From the NCBI RefSeq assembly GCF_007655485.1, contig NZ_VJXQ01000002.1, positions 554,639-618,638 on the forward strand: a DNA stretch of 64,000 bases, given 5' to 3'. The position numbers and the translations under genes were made by a program. Position 1 is the first letter of the stretch, and every line of letters starts with the position of its first letter. Under the pieces are notes generated by a model. That model had not been told where the DNA came from. It did no database searches and saw only the letters and a list, made by a program, of their open reading frames with translations. This DNA comes from Halobellus captivus. Lineage in GTDB: Archaea; Halobacteriota; Halobacteria; Halobacteriales; Haloferacaceae. This document shows positions 35,908-44,857 of the stretch, piece after piece.

Positions 35908-36195
35908 ATGTCTAACTCACACGATCCCTTCGGCTCCGAACGCGTGGCCCGCGCACGCGAGCGGCTTTCGGATCCGTCAGCCGTCCGTCCATCGATAGAA
36001 TCACTCGCCGTCCCCCTCCGCTTCGTCGCGTTCTGGTCGGCGGTCGCCCTCCCGTTTCTGTACGTGCCGCTGCTCCTCGGCGGCCTCGACGGGAGCGAGC
36101 CGACCGTGTTTCTCACGCTCTTCGCGGCGAACGTCGTCGCCCTCCTCGTCGGCCACGGGTACCAGCGGGACGGTCGAAACGCCGAGCACCGGTGA
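35908..36195 (+). CDS. small membrane protein of unknown function
   Basis: 95 residues. The soluble N-terminus (about 35 residues, with HDPFGSERVARARERLSDPSAV) is followed by two membrane helices (about 36-58 and 66-84) and a short charged tail. It is typical of haloarchaeal small membrane proteins; no function is known to me. Unusually for this window its start is preceded by a Shine-Dalgarno-like GGAG inside a predicted hairpin bulge, so translation may be regulated by RNA structure. Confidence 0.72.
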   Translation: MSNSHDPFGSERVARARERLSDPSAVRPSIESLAVPLRFVAFWSAVALPFLYVPLLLGGLDGSEPTVFLTLFAANVVALLVGHGYQRDGRNAEHR

Positions 36196-36318
36196 CGCGA
36201 GGGACTTGGTAGCGTACGCGCCGCGTGAACGGAGACGGTTGCTTCCCTCCCCGCCGTCTCGACCCGGTCCGCGGCATCGAACCGTCAGACGTTACGGTGC
36301 GGCGCGGAATGTACGGGT

Positions 36319-36870
36319 ATGACCGACGCCGACTACGTCGAGACGCTCCGTGCGAACCGCGAGGAGAAAGACGATTTCTTCGGCTCGCACCCGCAGTCGC
36401 CTGTGCCCCCGGAGGCCCGCGACGGGTTCGACGGACTGGACTACTTCGAACCGGCTCCAGCGTACCGCGTCGAGACGACGGTGACGCGTCACGAGGATCC
36501 GGAACCGGTTCCGATGGAGACGAACACGGGCGATGAGGTCAGATACGTTCGCATCGTCACGTTCGAGTTCGAACTCGCCGACGAGCGGCACCGACTCCAC
36601 GGCTACAAACAGCGCCCCGAAGACGGTGAGGAGGCGGTTTTCGTCCCGTTCCGCGATAAGACGACTGGGCAGCAAACGTACCGCGGCGGCCGGTATCTCG
36701 AACTGCACCCGGAGGATGAACTCGAAGGCGGCGAGACCGTCGTCATCGACTTCAACCTCGCGTACACCCCGTTCTGTGCGTTCAGCGACGCGTTTTCCTG
36801 TCCCCTGCCGCCCGAAGAGAACTGGCTCGATGCCGTCGTTCGCGCCGGTGAAAGGGACTGGTCGGCGTAA
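36319..36870 (+). CDS. DUF1684 family protein
   Basis: 183 residues. The DUF1684 signature is clear: VFVPFRDKTTGQQTYRGGRYLEL, VVIDFNLAYTPFCAFSDAFSCPLPPEENWL (two conserved Cys) covering about residues 110-175, preceded by a beta-rich region (YRVETTVTRHEDPEPV). The family is widespread in bacteria and archaea, of unknown function, sometimes next to metal or redox genes. No signal peptide is seen, so it is cytoplasmic. The following HTH gene is 100 bp downstream in the same direction. Confidence 0.88.
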   Translation: MTDADYVETLRANREEKDDFFGSHPQSPVPPEARDGFDGLDYFEPAPAYRVETTVTRHEDPEPVPMETNTGDEVRYVRIVTFEFELADERHRLHGYKQRPEDGEEAVFVPFRDKTTGQQTYRGGRYLELHPEDELEGGETVVIDFNLAYTPFCAFSDAFSCPLPPEENWLDAVVRAGERDWSA

Positions 36871-36970
36871 CACGTCGCAATCCGCCGCCAGCGCGCGTCA
36901 AGAATCGCCCTCAGCGTCCCTCCTAGCAAAGGTTCATTATCGATTGGCGGGTACCTTCACGGGATGGCCG

Positions 36971-37669
36971 ATGTCCGAAAAAGTCCCCCGTGAACGAGAC
37001 TCGTCGATCCACGAGGTCGAGTTCACGCTACGCGATTCGAAATATCCCTTCGTCGGCGTCTCCGAATCCGAGAACTGTACGGTCGAACTCGTGGAGATGC
37101 TCTCTCGCGGCGACGGTCGGTACTCGGAGTTTTTCAACGTGATCGACGCGGATCCGCAGCGGGTCGACGCCCTCTCGACGGCGCACGGATCGGTCGACAC
37201 GACGTTACTCTGTGACTACGAGAGCGGGGGCCTCTTCGAGTTCACCGTCTCCGGTGACTGCCCGGCGTACCACCTCGCCGAACTCGGCGCGCTCCCGCGG
37301 ACCGTTCGCGGTGAGAACGGAGAGGGGCGAATCGTCGTGGAGATCCCACCGCAGTACGACTCCAGAGCGATCATCGACGCCTTTCTCGCGAAACATCCGA
37401 ACGCTGAACTCACGGGGAAACGAGAGAAGGACGGCGTCACCCCGATGTTCAGCCGGTCAACGTACCAACAGCTACTCACGTCTGAACTGACAGAAAGACA
37501 GCGAGAAGTCATCCAGACCGCCTTCGAGGCCGGGTACTACGACTGGCCGCGGGAGACGACGGGCGAGGACGTCGCCGCGGAACTCGGGATCACGTCGGCG
37601 ACGTTCTCCGAGCACATCCACGCCGCCGAGCGCAAGCTGTTGTCCGCGCTGTTCGCGGAATTGCCGTAG
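36971..37669 (+). CDS. bacterio-opsin-activator-type HTH regulator
   Basis: 232 residues from the ATG at 36971. The N-terminal 150 residues (starting about 15) are an alpha/beta domain like that of BAT-type regulators (VEFTLRDSKYPFVGVSESENCTVELVEM). The C-terminal HTH_10 domain spans about 172-230: LTERQREVIQTAFEAGYYDWPRETT then VAAELGITSATFSEHIHAAERKLL. Such proteins regulate light-, oxygen- or membrane-related genes in haloarchaea; its target is unknown. It converges on a HalOD1 gene with only 9 bp between them. Confidence 0.87.
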   Translation: MSEKVPRERDSSIHEVEFTLRDSKYPFVGVSESENCTVELVEMLSRGDGRYSEFFNVIDADPQRVDALSTAHGSVDTTLLCDYESGGLFEFTVSGDCPAYHLAELGALPRTVRGENGEGRIVVEIPPQYDSRAIIDAFLAKHPNAELTGKREKDGVTPMFSRSTYQQLLTSELTERQREVIQTAFEAGYYDWPRETTGEDVAAELGITSATFSEHIHAAERKLLSALFAELP

Positions 37670-37678
37670 GGAACGTCG

Positions 37679-37999
37679 CTACCGATGCGAGATCGGCCGC
37701 GAGACGATCGTTCGACGATCGGCGTAGACGGCGACCTCACAGCCTGCAAACTGAAACGTCACGCACACGTCGGTGGAAGCGAGGGAGCGCTCCGCTTGTC
37801 CGTCGATCAGGTCGTCGATCGCGTCGGGGTCGATCGACTCATACAGTGACGGAAGCTTCGTCGGATCGGTTCCGCGCAACTTTCCGACGGCCTCGATCAC
37901 GCTGTTGGAGGGGGATTCGTCCGGCTCACGGGTGTATACGAGCGTCTCTCTGTCGGTGTCGACGTCGTCGATCGACTGTGGATCAGAGTGGTTGGTCAT
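37679..37999 (-). CDS. HalOD1 output-domain protein
   Basis: 106 residues. An acidic N-terminus of about 35 residues precedes the HalOD1 domain (SVIEAVGKLRGTDPTKLPSLYESIDPDAID and VTFQFAGCEVAVYADRRTIVSR). HalOD1 is a haloarchaeal domain predicted to be an output module of signalling proteins; free-standing copies are common and of unknown partner. It may work with the convergent HTH regulator, but this is inference. Confidence 0.84.
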   Translation of the reverse strand: MTNHSDPQSIDDVDTDRETLVYTREPDESPSNSVIEAVGKLRGTDPTKLPSLYESIDPDAIDDLIDGQAERSLASTDVCVTFQFAGCEVAVYADRRTIVSRPISHR

Positions 38000-38228
38000 A
38001 GCGAGGGCCGATAGTCAGGGTAACGGGCCGGAGCGGTATAGGGTACACCCCTACATATCAAGGGTCGAGAGCGCACACAACTCTGAGTGCCCCGTAGACC
38101 GAGATTCAGTGCACGCCGAAAGCCAGCACCCAGTCGGGAGCCACCACACGGCCGAAAGCCAGCAAACAACCGGAACCACGCAGCCCGTGTGGCGAAAGGC
38201 GTTTGGTCCGCACGGACGACCGTCGAGT

Positions 38229-39320
38229 ATGGACCCGCGAATCCGCGAACACGCACGGATCGTCGCCGACCACTCCACGGGGATCGAGTCCGGCGACCGC
38301 GTCGTGATCAGCGCGCCCGCCGCCGCCGAGGACCTGGTCGTCGCACTACACGAGGAGTGTGCCGAGCGCGGCGCGCACCCCGTCTCGCTCAACAGCGACT
38401 CCCGCGCGACCCGCGCGTTCCTCCGGAACCGCGACGGCGACTTCGAGACGCCCGAACACCTCCTCGCGATGTACGAGGAGATGGACGTCTACATCGCCGT
38501 CCGCGGCGACGTCAACGCGACTGAAACGGCCGACGTCGACCCCGAGCGCAACGCGGCGTACCGCCGCGCGATGAAGCCCGTCCTGCAGGAACGGCTCTCG
38601 AAGACGTGGTGTCTCACGCAGTTTCCGACCTCAGGCAACGCCCAACTCGCGGGGATGAGCACTGAGGCCTACGAAGGGTTCGTGTGGGACGCCGTGAGTC
38701 TGGATTGGGAGGCACAGCGCGAACACCAAGCGCGGATGGTCGAGATCCTCGACGACGCGGACGAAATCCGCATCCGCTCGGGCGAGGAGACCGACGTGAC
38801 GATGGGTCTCGCGGGGAACAAGACGCTCAACGACTTCGGCGAGGCGAACCTTCCGGGCGGCGAGGTGTTCACCGCCCCCGTTCGCGACGAGGTCGACGGC
38901 GAGGTCTATTTCGATATGCCGCTGTACCGACAGGGCCGCGAGATCGAGGACGTGCGCGTGCGCTTCGAGGACGGGCGCGTCGAATCCTACAGCGCCGGTC
39001 GCAACGAGGACGTGTTGGACGGCATCTTCGAGACCGACGAGGGCGCGCGCTACCTCGGCGAACTCGGGATCGGGATGAACCGCGCGATCGACCGCTTCAC
39101 ATACAATATGCTCTTCGACGAGAAGATGGGCGATACGGTCCATATGGCGGTCGGATCCGCCTACCCGGACACGGTCGGCGAGGACAACGAGCGCAACGAA
39201 AGCGCCGAGCACGTCGATATGATCGTCGATATGAGCGAGAACTCGGTGATCGAAGTCGACGGCGAGGTGGTCCAGCGCAACGGGACGTTCGTCTTCGAGG
39301 ACGGATTCGAAGACGCCTAA
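38229..39320 (+). CDS. M29-family metallo-aminopeptidase
   Basis: 363 residues from the ATG at 38229 (MDPRIREHARIV); the frame is open far upstream but without coding character. The family (AmpS/thermophilic aminopeptidase) has metal ligands from two Glu, two His and an Asp: seen here as LPGGEVFTAPV (Glu), GELGIGMNRAI with Glu, DTVHMAVGSAYP (His) and EHVDMIVDM (His and Asp). It removes N-terminal residues from peptides in the cytoplasm as a dimer. Just upstream, 14 bases (GCCGAAAGCCAGCA) occur twice at 38115 and 38151, 36 bp apart. Confidence 0.92.
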   Translation: MDPRIREHARIVADHSTGIESGDRVVISAPAAAEDLVVALHEECAERGAHPVSLNSDSRATRAFLRNRDGDFETPEHLLAMYEEMDVYIAVRGDVNATETADVDPERNAAYRRAMKPVLQERLSKTWCLTQFPTSGNAQLAGMSTEAYEGFVWDAVSLDWEAQREHQARMVEILDDADEIRIRSGEETDVTMGLAGNKTLNDFGEANLPGGEVFTAPVRDEVDGEVYFDMPLYRQGREIEDVRVRFEDGRVESYSAGRNEDVLDGIFETDEGARYLGELGIGMNRAIDRFTYNMLFDEKMGDTVHMAVGSAYPDTVGEDNERNESAEHVDMIVDMSENSVIEVDGEVVQRNGTFVFEDGFEDA

Positions 39321-39327
39321 CGGACCG

Positions 39328-40443
39328 CTACGCCACGTCGCGGTCGGCCAGAGAGAGGATCCAGTTATCCGCGGCGAGTACGTCCGCCCCCAACGCGGTC
39401 TCGGCATCGGGAGAAAGCGACCGAACGGCGTGCGTCGTCGGCGTCGCCACACGGTCGAGCGGGAACCCGGCGTCGCTCAGGAAGCCGTGGCGTCTGAGCA
39501 CGCCCGGGAACGGCGTCGTCGACGCTTCGAGGCAGTCCGCAGTGGCGTGGTCGCTCACCAGGGCGGCGAGGGCGGCCTCGAAGGCGGGTTTCCTCGCTGC
39601 GTCAGTCACCATCGGCTGGGCGTCGAGAAGCCGCGTGAGGACGGACTCCCCGACCCGCTCTGTCGCCGCGACGAGCGTCACGACCGGACGACCGCCGTCG
39701 CGGGCGACGTAGGTCGTCGTCTTCCAGCGCGGGTTCGCGAACCGCCACGCGAGGAAGGCTTCCTGGCGCGGAACGTGGATCTCTTCGGGCCGCGTCTCGC
39801 CGTACACGGCGCGCACGGCCGACGTCGCGATACCCTCCACCCGATCGACCTCGATGCCGTCCGACGTCGGTGTCACGCGATCGATCGCCCCCAGACAGGC
39901 CCGAACCACGGGTGAACCCGCACTGGCCGCGGCACGAGCCACCCGCGCCGACGCACCGTCATCGTCGGGGGCGAACCGGGTCAAATTTTGGATCCGGTAC
40001 CTGGTCGACACCGAGCCGAGTTCGGTCCACTCGAACTTCTGGAGTCCGGGACGAAGGACCTCACTCGGGAAGTTGAACAGGACCGAGGTTCGATCCGCGG
40101 CCGTCGAGAGCAGTTCCTCGGTCATTCGCGTGAAGAGACCGCGGCGTCTGTGATCGGGATGGACGATCCAATCGACCGGCTGTCTGGCCGTGACCGTCCC
40201 CTCAGCACTGGCGAGCGGGAACGCGAGTAACGGTTCCGCGCCGACGACCTCCCCGCGACGTTCGGCGACGATGATCTCGACGCGGTCGGCGTAGGGGTTC
40301 TCCGCGAACCGCCAATCGAACCACTCGCGTCCCTTCGACCGTCCCCATACCGCCTCGTACAGCGAGAGAAATCCGTCGCGGTCGGCGGGGCGGTAGCGGC
40401 GGACGTCGTACTCCTCCGCCGCCGCCTGTTGTACGTTCGCCAT
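39328..40443 (-). CDS. GNAT-family N-acetyltransferase, two-domain
   Basis: 371 residues from the ATG at 40443. The N-terminal half has a clear GNAT motif A (VDWIVHPDHRRRGLFTRMTEEL, residues 90-110) with VRRYRPADRDGFLSLYEAVWG at the start. The C-terminal half (about 200-371) looks like a second, degenerate GNAT fold (FRFANPRWKTTTYVARDGGRPVVTLVAATERVG). Such double-GNAT proteins occur among lysine or aminoacyl acetyl transferases; the substrate is unknown. It converges on the aminopeptidase gene with a 7 bp gap. Confidence 0.82.
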   Translation of the reverse strand: MANVQQAAAEEYDVRRYRPADRDGFLSLYEAVWGRSKGREWFDWRFAENPYADRVEIIVAERRGEVVGAEPLLAFPLASAEGTVTARQPVDWIVHPDHRRRGLFTRMTEELLSTAADRTSVLFNFPSEVLRPGLQKFEWTELGSVSTRYRIQNLTRFAPDDDGASARVARAAASAGSPVVRACLGAIDRVTPTSDGIEVDRVEGIATSAVRAVYGETRPEEIHVPRQEAFLAWRFANPRWKTTTYVARDGGRPVVTLVAATERVGESVLTRLLDAQPMVTDAARKPAFEAALAALVSDHATADCLEASTTPFPGVLRRHGFLSDAGFPLDRVATPTTHAVRSLSPDAETALGADVLAADNWILSLADRDVA

Positions 40444-40605
40444 ACCCAACCGTACGGTCTCCGCGCGTCGTTAGTATTGACACGTTATCTATGGTAGCCC
40501 GTGCCATCGGGAAGCTCTCGATCAGATTTCGGGACCCTATCCCGAGTCAGCGTCGGGTTCGGAGGCGCTGCCCGTGCGAGGGACCAGAGCGTGTTTTTCC
40601 GCGAA

Positions 40606-41712
40606 TCACCGAGCTGAGTCCCACCCGAATCCGAGTTCGTTGCGCGGCGCATCCAGCGGACTCCTCGGCAGTCCGGCCGCGACGTCGGGATCGTTGTACC
40701 CGCCGGGGGCGACGTCGTTCGGCCCGTCGGGATAGAACAGCGACGCGAGCAGTTGAATGTGGTCGCGGCCGACGCCGAGTTCGAACTGCCCGCCGCCGTA
40801 CAGGTCGATGTCGCGGGCTTCCGCCCACTCGATCGTCTCGAACAGCGATTCGACCGTGCCGAACCGCGAGGGCTTGACGTTCAGCCACTCCGGCTCGAAC
40901 GGGAGTGCCTCCACCGATTCGACGCCCGTGATCGGGTAGTCCCACGAGACGCGTCCCTCCGCTCCGTCGAAGAGCGGCCGCGTCTCGTCGGTGAATGCCG
41001 GATCCTCGAACACGGCGTCGGAGAAGGCATCGAGAAGGCGCTCGTAGAGTGTCGGATCCGGTTCGGCGTCGACCTCCGTGCCCTCGTACAGCCCCTTCAG
41101 ATCGAGGATCCGAACGGCGTCTGTCGCGGCGACGGCATCGATGAGCCCGGACTCCCACTCGGGCGTCGGGTCCAGTTTGAACTCGGTTCCGGGGTAGGTG
41201 TCGAGAATCGCCTCTAGTCTATCTGTCGTCGGCGGGTCGCCGAGCCGTGTCGAGACGACGAACCGCAGCGACTCGGGATCGCGACCGACCGCGCTCGCGA
41301 GCGACAGGTCGTTCTGGCGGAGCGCGAGATCCAGCGCCGCCGACTCGACAGCCCAGCGGCGGTAGTGACGCGCCGTCTCGCGCTCCGGCGGTTTCGTCGG
41401 GAACAGGTCCACGTCGTCGAGATACGCGGAGAACTCCGCGAACGTGTACTCGCCCGCGAAGTCGAACGACGGCGCGTCCGCGAGGGCATCGTGATCGGCG
41501 GTGTCGTAGGAGACGTCCTCGCCGCGGCCGACGTGCTTCCCCCCGTGAGACGCCGATCCCGCCGTTTCCGGCTCCTCCGGTTCCGACCCCGTGAGATGAA
41601 ACGTCGTCGTCACCCGGAGGAACCCGCTGGACGTGTCGCGCTCGCGCCGCGTTCTCTCGGCCGATTCGATCGATAACGGCAGGTCGGCGACGGCGTCGAA
41701 GAGATCACTCAT
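40606..41712 (-). CDS. enolase-superfamily enzyme of unknown substrate
   Basis: 368 residues from the ATG at 41712. The C-terminal barrel carries the superfamily residues in order: Lys in TEFKLDPTPEW, Asp in RILDLKGLYEG, Glu in AVFEDP, Asp in VSWDYP and the base Lys in WLNVKPSRFGTVE; the end YGGGQFELGVGRDHIQLLASL matches the usual last strand. The metal-binding Asp-Glu-Asp set is thus visible and the enzyme should be active. The N-terminal capping domain is long and acidic, with a loop of low conservation (about 45-85). Menaquinone-type o-succinylbenzoate synthase is possible, but no menaquinone genes are adjacent. Confidence 0.8.
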   Translation of the reverse strand: MSDLFDAVADLPLSIESAERTRRERDTSSGFLRVTTTFHLTGSEPEEPETAGSASHGGKHVGRGEDVSYDTADHDALADAPSFDFAGEYTFAEFSAYLDDVDLFPTKPPERETARHYRRWAVESAALDLALRQNDLSLASAVGRDPESLRFVVSTRLGDPPTTDRLEAILDTYPGTEFKLDPTPEWESGLIDAVAATDAVRILDLKGLYEGTEVDAEPDPTLYERLLDAFSDAVFEDPAFTDETRPLFDGAEGRVSWDYPITGVESVEALPFEPEWLNVKPSRFGTVESLFETIEWAEARDIDLYGGGQFELGVGRDHIQLLASLFYPDGPNDVAPGGYNDPDVAAGLPRSPLDAPRNELGFGWDSAR

Positions 41713-41799
41713 CGGGTATACTAGGTACGGCATCCGGAAAAGCGTGATCGCCGCGGTATCAACAGATCGCTCCGGTATCCGCCGGGCACGGGTGTCCAG

Positions 41800-42570
41800 T
41801 TATCGGCCGGGCACGCGTGCTTCCAACTTCTTCGCCCGCGTCGCGAGCGCGAAGAAGGTCGCCGCGAACGTGAGCAGGACAGCCCCGGCGGCGGCCAGTT
41901 GGAGTACGGTCGTCCCGCCGCCGACGTCGACGACCGTCGCGTCGGGCAGCGGCAGGGACGTGTGGTGCGGGTCGCCGACGATCGGAACGAAGTAGTCGAC
42001 GACGTCGTTGAGCGCGTACCACGCGAGCGCGACGGCGACCGCGCGGACGGGGAAGTCGGCGATCCGATGCAGGACGAACGCCTGTACGACCATCGCGAGG
42101 TGGCTCACGAACAGGAAGACGTAGAGCGGGATCCACGTGGTCTGCAGGAACGCCTCCGAGAAGACCGCGAGGACGTACGGCGTCCAGAGACCGAGCTTCC
42201 AGCAGCCGAAGAAGGCGAGCGCGGCGAGGTACTCGTTCGTCCGCCCGAGCTTCCAGCTCGCGAAGGCCAGCGCGATGAAGAGCGTCGCCATCGGGCTATC
42301 GGGAACGAACGGCCACATCGAGACCGGTTCGGCCGCGAACTGCCAGGTGATGAGCGGGTCCGAGAGCGGCAGCGGGTGGAAGCCGTAGTACCAGAAGCCG
42401 AACGCGGTGCCGAGGAGGTTGATCGCGACGACGACCCAGGCGAACCGGAGTCCGACGTTTTCGAGCCACGTCGGCAGCGGCGCGAGCCACCGCGAGAGGT
42501 CGTCGGGTTCCGGAAGCCCCTCGCCGGAGACGAGTGCGCCGATCGGCGACGGCGCGCGAGACGGTGCCAT
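41800..42570 (-). CDS. DUF1405 integral membrane protein
   Basis: 256 residues with six to seven membrane helices. The DUF1405 pattern is visible: NLLGTAFGFWYYGFHPLPLSDPLITWQFAAEP (residues 50-80) then WPFVPDSPMATLFIALAFASW, and later LAWYALNDVVDYFVPIVGDPHHTSLPLPD. The family is found in haloarchaea and Firmicutes; its function is unknown. It diverges from pdxS. Confidence 0.87.
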   Translation of the reverse strand: MAPSRAPSPIGALVSGEGLPEPDDLSRWLAPLPTWLENVGLRFAWVVVAINLLGTAFGFWYYGFHPLPLSDPLITWQFAAEPVSMWPFVPDSPMATLFIALAFASWKLGRTNEYLAALAFFGCWKLGLWTPYVLAVFSEAFLQTTWIPLYVFLFVSHLAMVVQAFVLHRIADFPVRAVAVALAWYALNDVVDYFVPIVGDPHHTSLPLPDATVVDVGGGTTVLQLAAAGAVLLTFAATFFALATRAKKLEARVPGR

Positions 42571-42667
42571 ATGCGACGCTCGGCTGCCGGTGAAAAAGGG
42601 ATGCCGGTTCGACGATTTCCTCCCGTTCTGTCACCGGCCAAACCGCCGACGGGGCCGTGACTAAACC

Positions 42668-42676
42668 GTTTAAGTG
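42668..42676 (+). promoter_or_regulatory. TATA-like box for pdxS
   Basis: GTTTAAGTG centred about 27 bp before the pdxS ATG at 42699. Confidence 0.6.
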
Positions 42677-42698
42677 CATCCGACCGCAATTCTGTGGT

Positions 42699-43607
42699 AT
42701 GTCCGAAGAGACTGATCTGTCTGAACTCCGCCGCGGGACCGAGCTCGTCAAGCGGGGGTTCGCACAGATGCAGAAGGGCGGCGTCATTATGGACGTCGTC
42801 GACGCCGAACAGGCGAAGATCGCCGAGGAGGCGGGCGCGGTCGCGGTGATGGCGCTGGAAGCCGTCCCCGCGGACATCCGAAAGCGCGGCGGCGTCGCGC
42901 GGATGGCCGACCCCGCGGACGTCAAAGAGATCGTCGACTCGGTCTCCATCCCGGTGATGGGAAAATCCCGGATCGGTCACACGAAAGAGGCCGAGATCCT
43001 CCAGTCGGTCGGCGTTGATATGATCGACGAGAGCGAGGTGCTCACCCCCGCCGACGACCGCTACCACATCGACAAGCGCGACTTCACCGCACCGTTCGTC
43101 TGCGGCGCGCGCAACCTCGGCGAGGCGCTCCGGCGGATCGACGAGGGCGCGGCGATGATCCGCACCAAGGGCGAAGCCGGTACCGGCGACGTGAACCAGG
43201 CCGTTCACCACCAGCGCAACATCAAGGGGTCGATCCGCGAACTGGAGGGCAAGACCCACGAGGAGCGCGAGAAGTGGGCCCGCGAGAACGAAGCGCCCGC
43301 GGAACTCGTCCACGAGACCGCCGAGATGGGTCGGCTGCCTGTCGTGAACTTCGCGGCGGGCGGCATCGCCACCCCCGCGGACGCGGCGCTGATGATGCAC
43401 CACGAGTGCGACGGTATCTTCGTCGGATCCGGGATCTTCGGCGCGGAGAACCCACCGGCGATGGGCACGGCCATCGTCGAAGCCGTCAACAACTGGGACG
43501 ACGCCGACGAACTCGCCTCGATCGCCTCGAACCTCGGTGCGGGGATGAAAGGCGAGGCCAACACGAGCCTCCCCGAAGAAGAGAAACTGCAGGGTCGCGG
43601 CGTCTAA
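42699..43607 (+). CDS. pdxS: pyridoxal 5'-phosphate synthase lyase subunit
   Basis: 302 residues. Makes PLP from ribose 5-phosphate, glyceraldehyde 3-phosphate and ammonia, with PdxT supplying the ammonia (pdxT is not in the window). Barrel residues are clear: [29 protein letters not shown] (first Lys), [23 protein letters not shown] (second Lys) and [21 protein letters not shown] is needed by GcvPA/GcvPB. The first copy of a 26-bp repeat begins at the last base of the stop codon. Confidence 0.96.
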   Translation: MSEETDLSELRRGTELVKRGFAQMQKGGVIMDVVDAEQAKIAEEAGAVAVMALEAVPADIRKRGGVARMADPADVKEIVDSVSIPVMGKSRIGHTKEAEILQSVGVDMIDESEVLTPADDRYHIDKRDFTAPFVCGARNLGEALRRIDEGAAMIRTKGEAGTGDVNQAVHHQRNIKGSIRELEGKTHEEREKWARENEAPAELVHETAEMGRLPVVNFAAGGIATPADAALMMHHECDGIFVGSGIFGAENPPAMGTAIVEAVNNWDDADELASIASNLGAGMKGEANTSLPEEEKLQGRGV

Positions 43608-43683
43608 GCCGCGATATCGTCTACTCGCTCTGAGTCGCGGGATCGTCTACTCGCTCCGAGCCGCGATATTTTCATTCGCCTCG
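43607..43683. repeat. 26-bp imperfect tandem repeat, three copies
   Basis: Units at 43607-43632, 43633-43658 and a 25-bp copy at 43659-43683. Cores AGCCGCGATAT or AGTCGCGGGAT, then TCGTCTACTCGCT in the first two; the third is diverged. The first unit starts in the pdxS stop codon. Weaker relatives (TATCAGCCGCGG, GTCGCGGCTCGGG) follow up to about 43753. Confidence 0.85.
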
Positions 43684-43820
43684 TATCGGCCGTCGCAACG
43701 CCTCCTCACGTCGTATCAGCCGCGGTAGTACCGACTCGCGTCGCGGCTCGGGTACTGCACCGCGGCGTTTCGTGTCGCTCCCGACCGAAGGCGACGATCG
43801 ATACAGCGTTGTGAGGACAA

Positions 43821-44696
43821 TTAGTACAGCGTGGCGCCTCGACTCACGCACGTCTGGTACGCGCGCGACTCGACGCCCGCGTCGGCGAAGGCGTCGACCA
43901 TCGCGGCGGCGACGTGCCGTCGGTCGGATTCGCGACACGGCGCGAGGACCGACGGTCCGGCACCGGAGACGGTGACGCCCGTCGCTCCCGCGTCGAGCGC
44001 GGCCTCGTGAACGGCGTCGTAGCCGGTGATGAGTTCCGCGCGGGCTGGCGTGACGACGCGCTCGTCCATCCCGACGCCGACCAGTTCGGGATCGTCCCGG
44101 CACATCCCGACCGCGAGCGTCGCCGCCGAGCCGACGGTGTGGACGACGTCCTCCATCGACGCCGACGCGGGAATCACGTCGCGCGCGTCGCGCGTCGAGA
44201 CGGCGATTTCTGGGAGACAGGTCACGAGCGGGATCGAGGCGTCCACGGTCGTGACGGCGTCGCCGCGGGCGACTGTAAACCCGCCCAAGAGCGCGGGGGC
44301 GACGTTGTCGGCGTGGGCTTCGCCGGAGACGACGGCTTCCCCCTCGGCCGCGATGGGAACGAGTTCCTCGCGGGAGAGTCCGCGATCGTAGAGCGCGTTC
44401 AGCGCGACGGCCGCCGCGGCGGAACTCGCCGCGGACGAACCGAGGCCCGATGAGGGCCGCACGCCCTTGTCGATCTGAATGTGGGCTGGCGCGTCCAACG
44501 CCTCCGCGACCGCGCCGACGACGTTCTTGTCGGGGTCTTCCGGGATGTACTGACTTCCCACGCCGGTCATCTCGATCGTCGTTCGGTCTGCCTTCTCGAC
44601 GCGGACGACGTCGGCGGGACGATCGAGGGCGACGCCGAACACGTCGAATCCGCTGCCGAGATTCGCGCTCGTCGCCGGGGCCCTGACCGTCTGCAT
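43821..44696 (-). CDS. thrB: homoserine kinase
   Basis: 291 residues from the ATG at 44696 (MQTVRAPATSANLG). GHMP kinase: N-terminal PATSANLGSGFD, ATP loop PSSGLGSSAASSA near residue 86-98, HADNVAPALLGG and the C-terminal VTVSGAGPSVLA. It phosphorylates homoserine in threonine synthesis. The neighbouring genes are not threonine genes. The upstream region to the FAD oxidoreductase is 161 bp and divergent. Confidence 0.94.
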   Translation of the reverse strand: MQTVRAPATSANLGSGFDVFGVALDRPADVVRVEKADRTTIEMTGVGSQYIPEDPDKNVVGAVAEALDAPAHIQIDKGVRPSSGLGSSAASSAAAAVALNALYDRGLSREELVPIAAEGEAVVSGEAHADNVAPALLGGFTVARGDAVTTVDASIPLVTCLPEIAVSTRDARDVIPASASMEDVVHTVGSAATLAVGMCRDDPELVGVGMDERVVTPARAELITGYDAVHEAALDAGATGVTVSGAGPSVLAPCRESDRRHVAAAMVDAFADAGVESRAYQTCVSRGATLY

Positions 44697-44857
44697 ACGC
44701 GTCAGATTGCCCAACGGCGGTAAAAAGGTAGCGAACGACGGAGCGGTGGCTGGGGCTCAACGCATCCCGGAGGCGACTACCTCACCCGTCGAATCCGCCG
44801 ACGCACCGGCGGCACCCAGAGCGGAACACATTTTCCCTGCTGCCGAGAAAATCAGGT

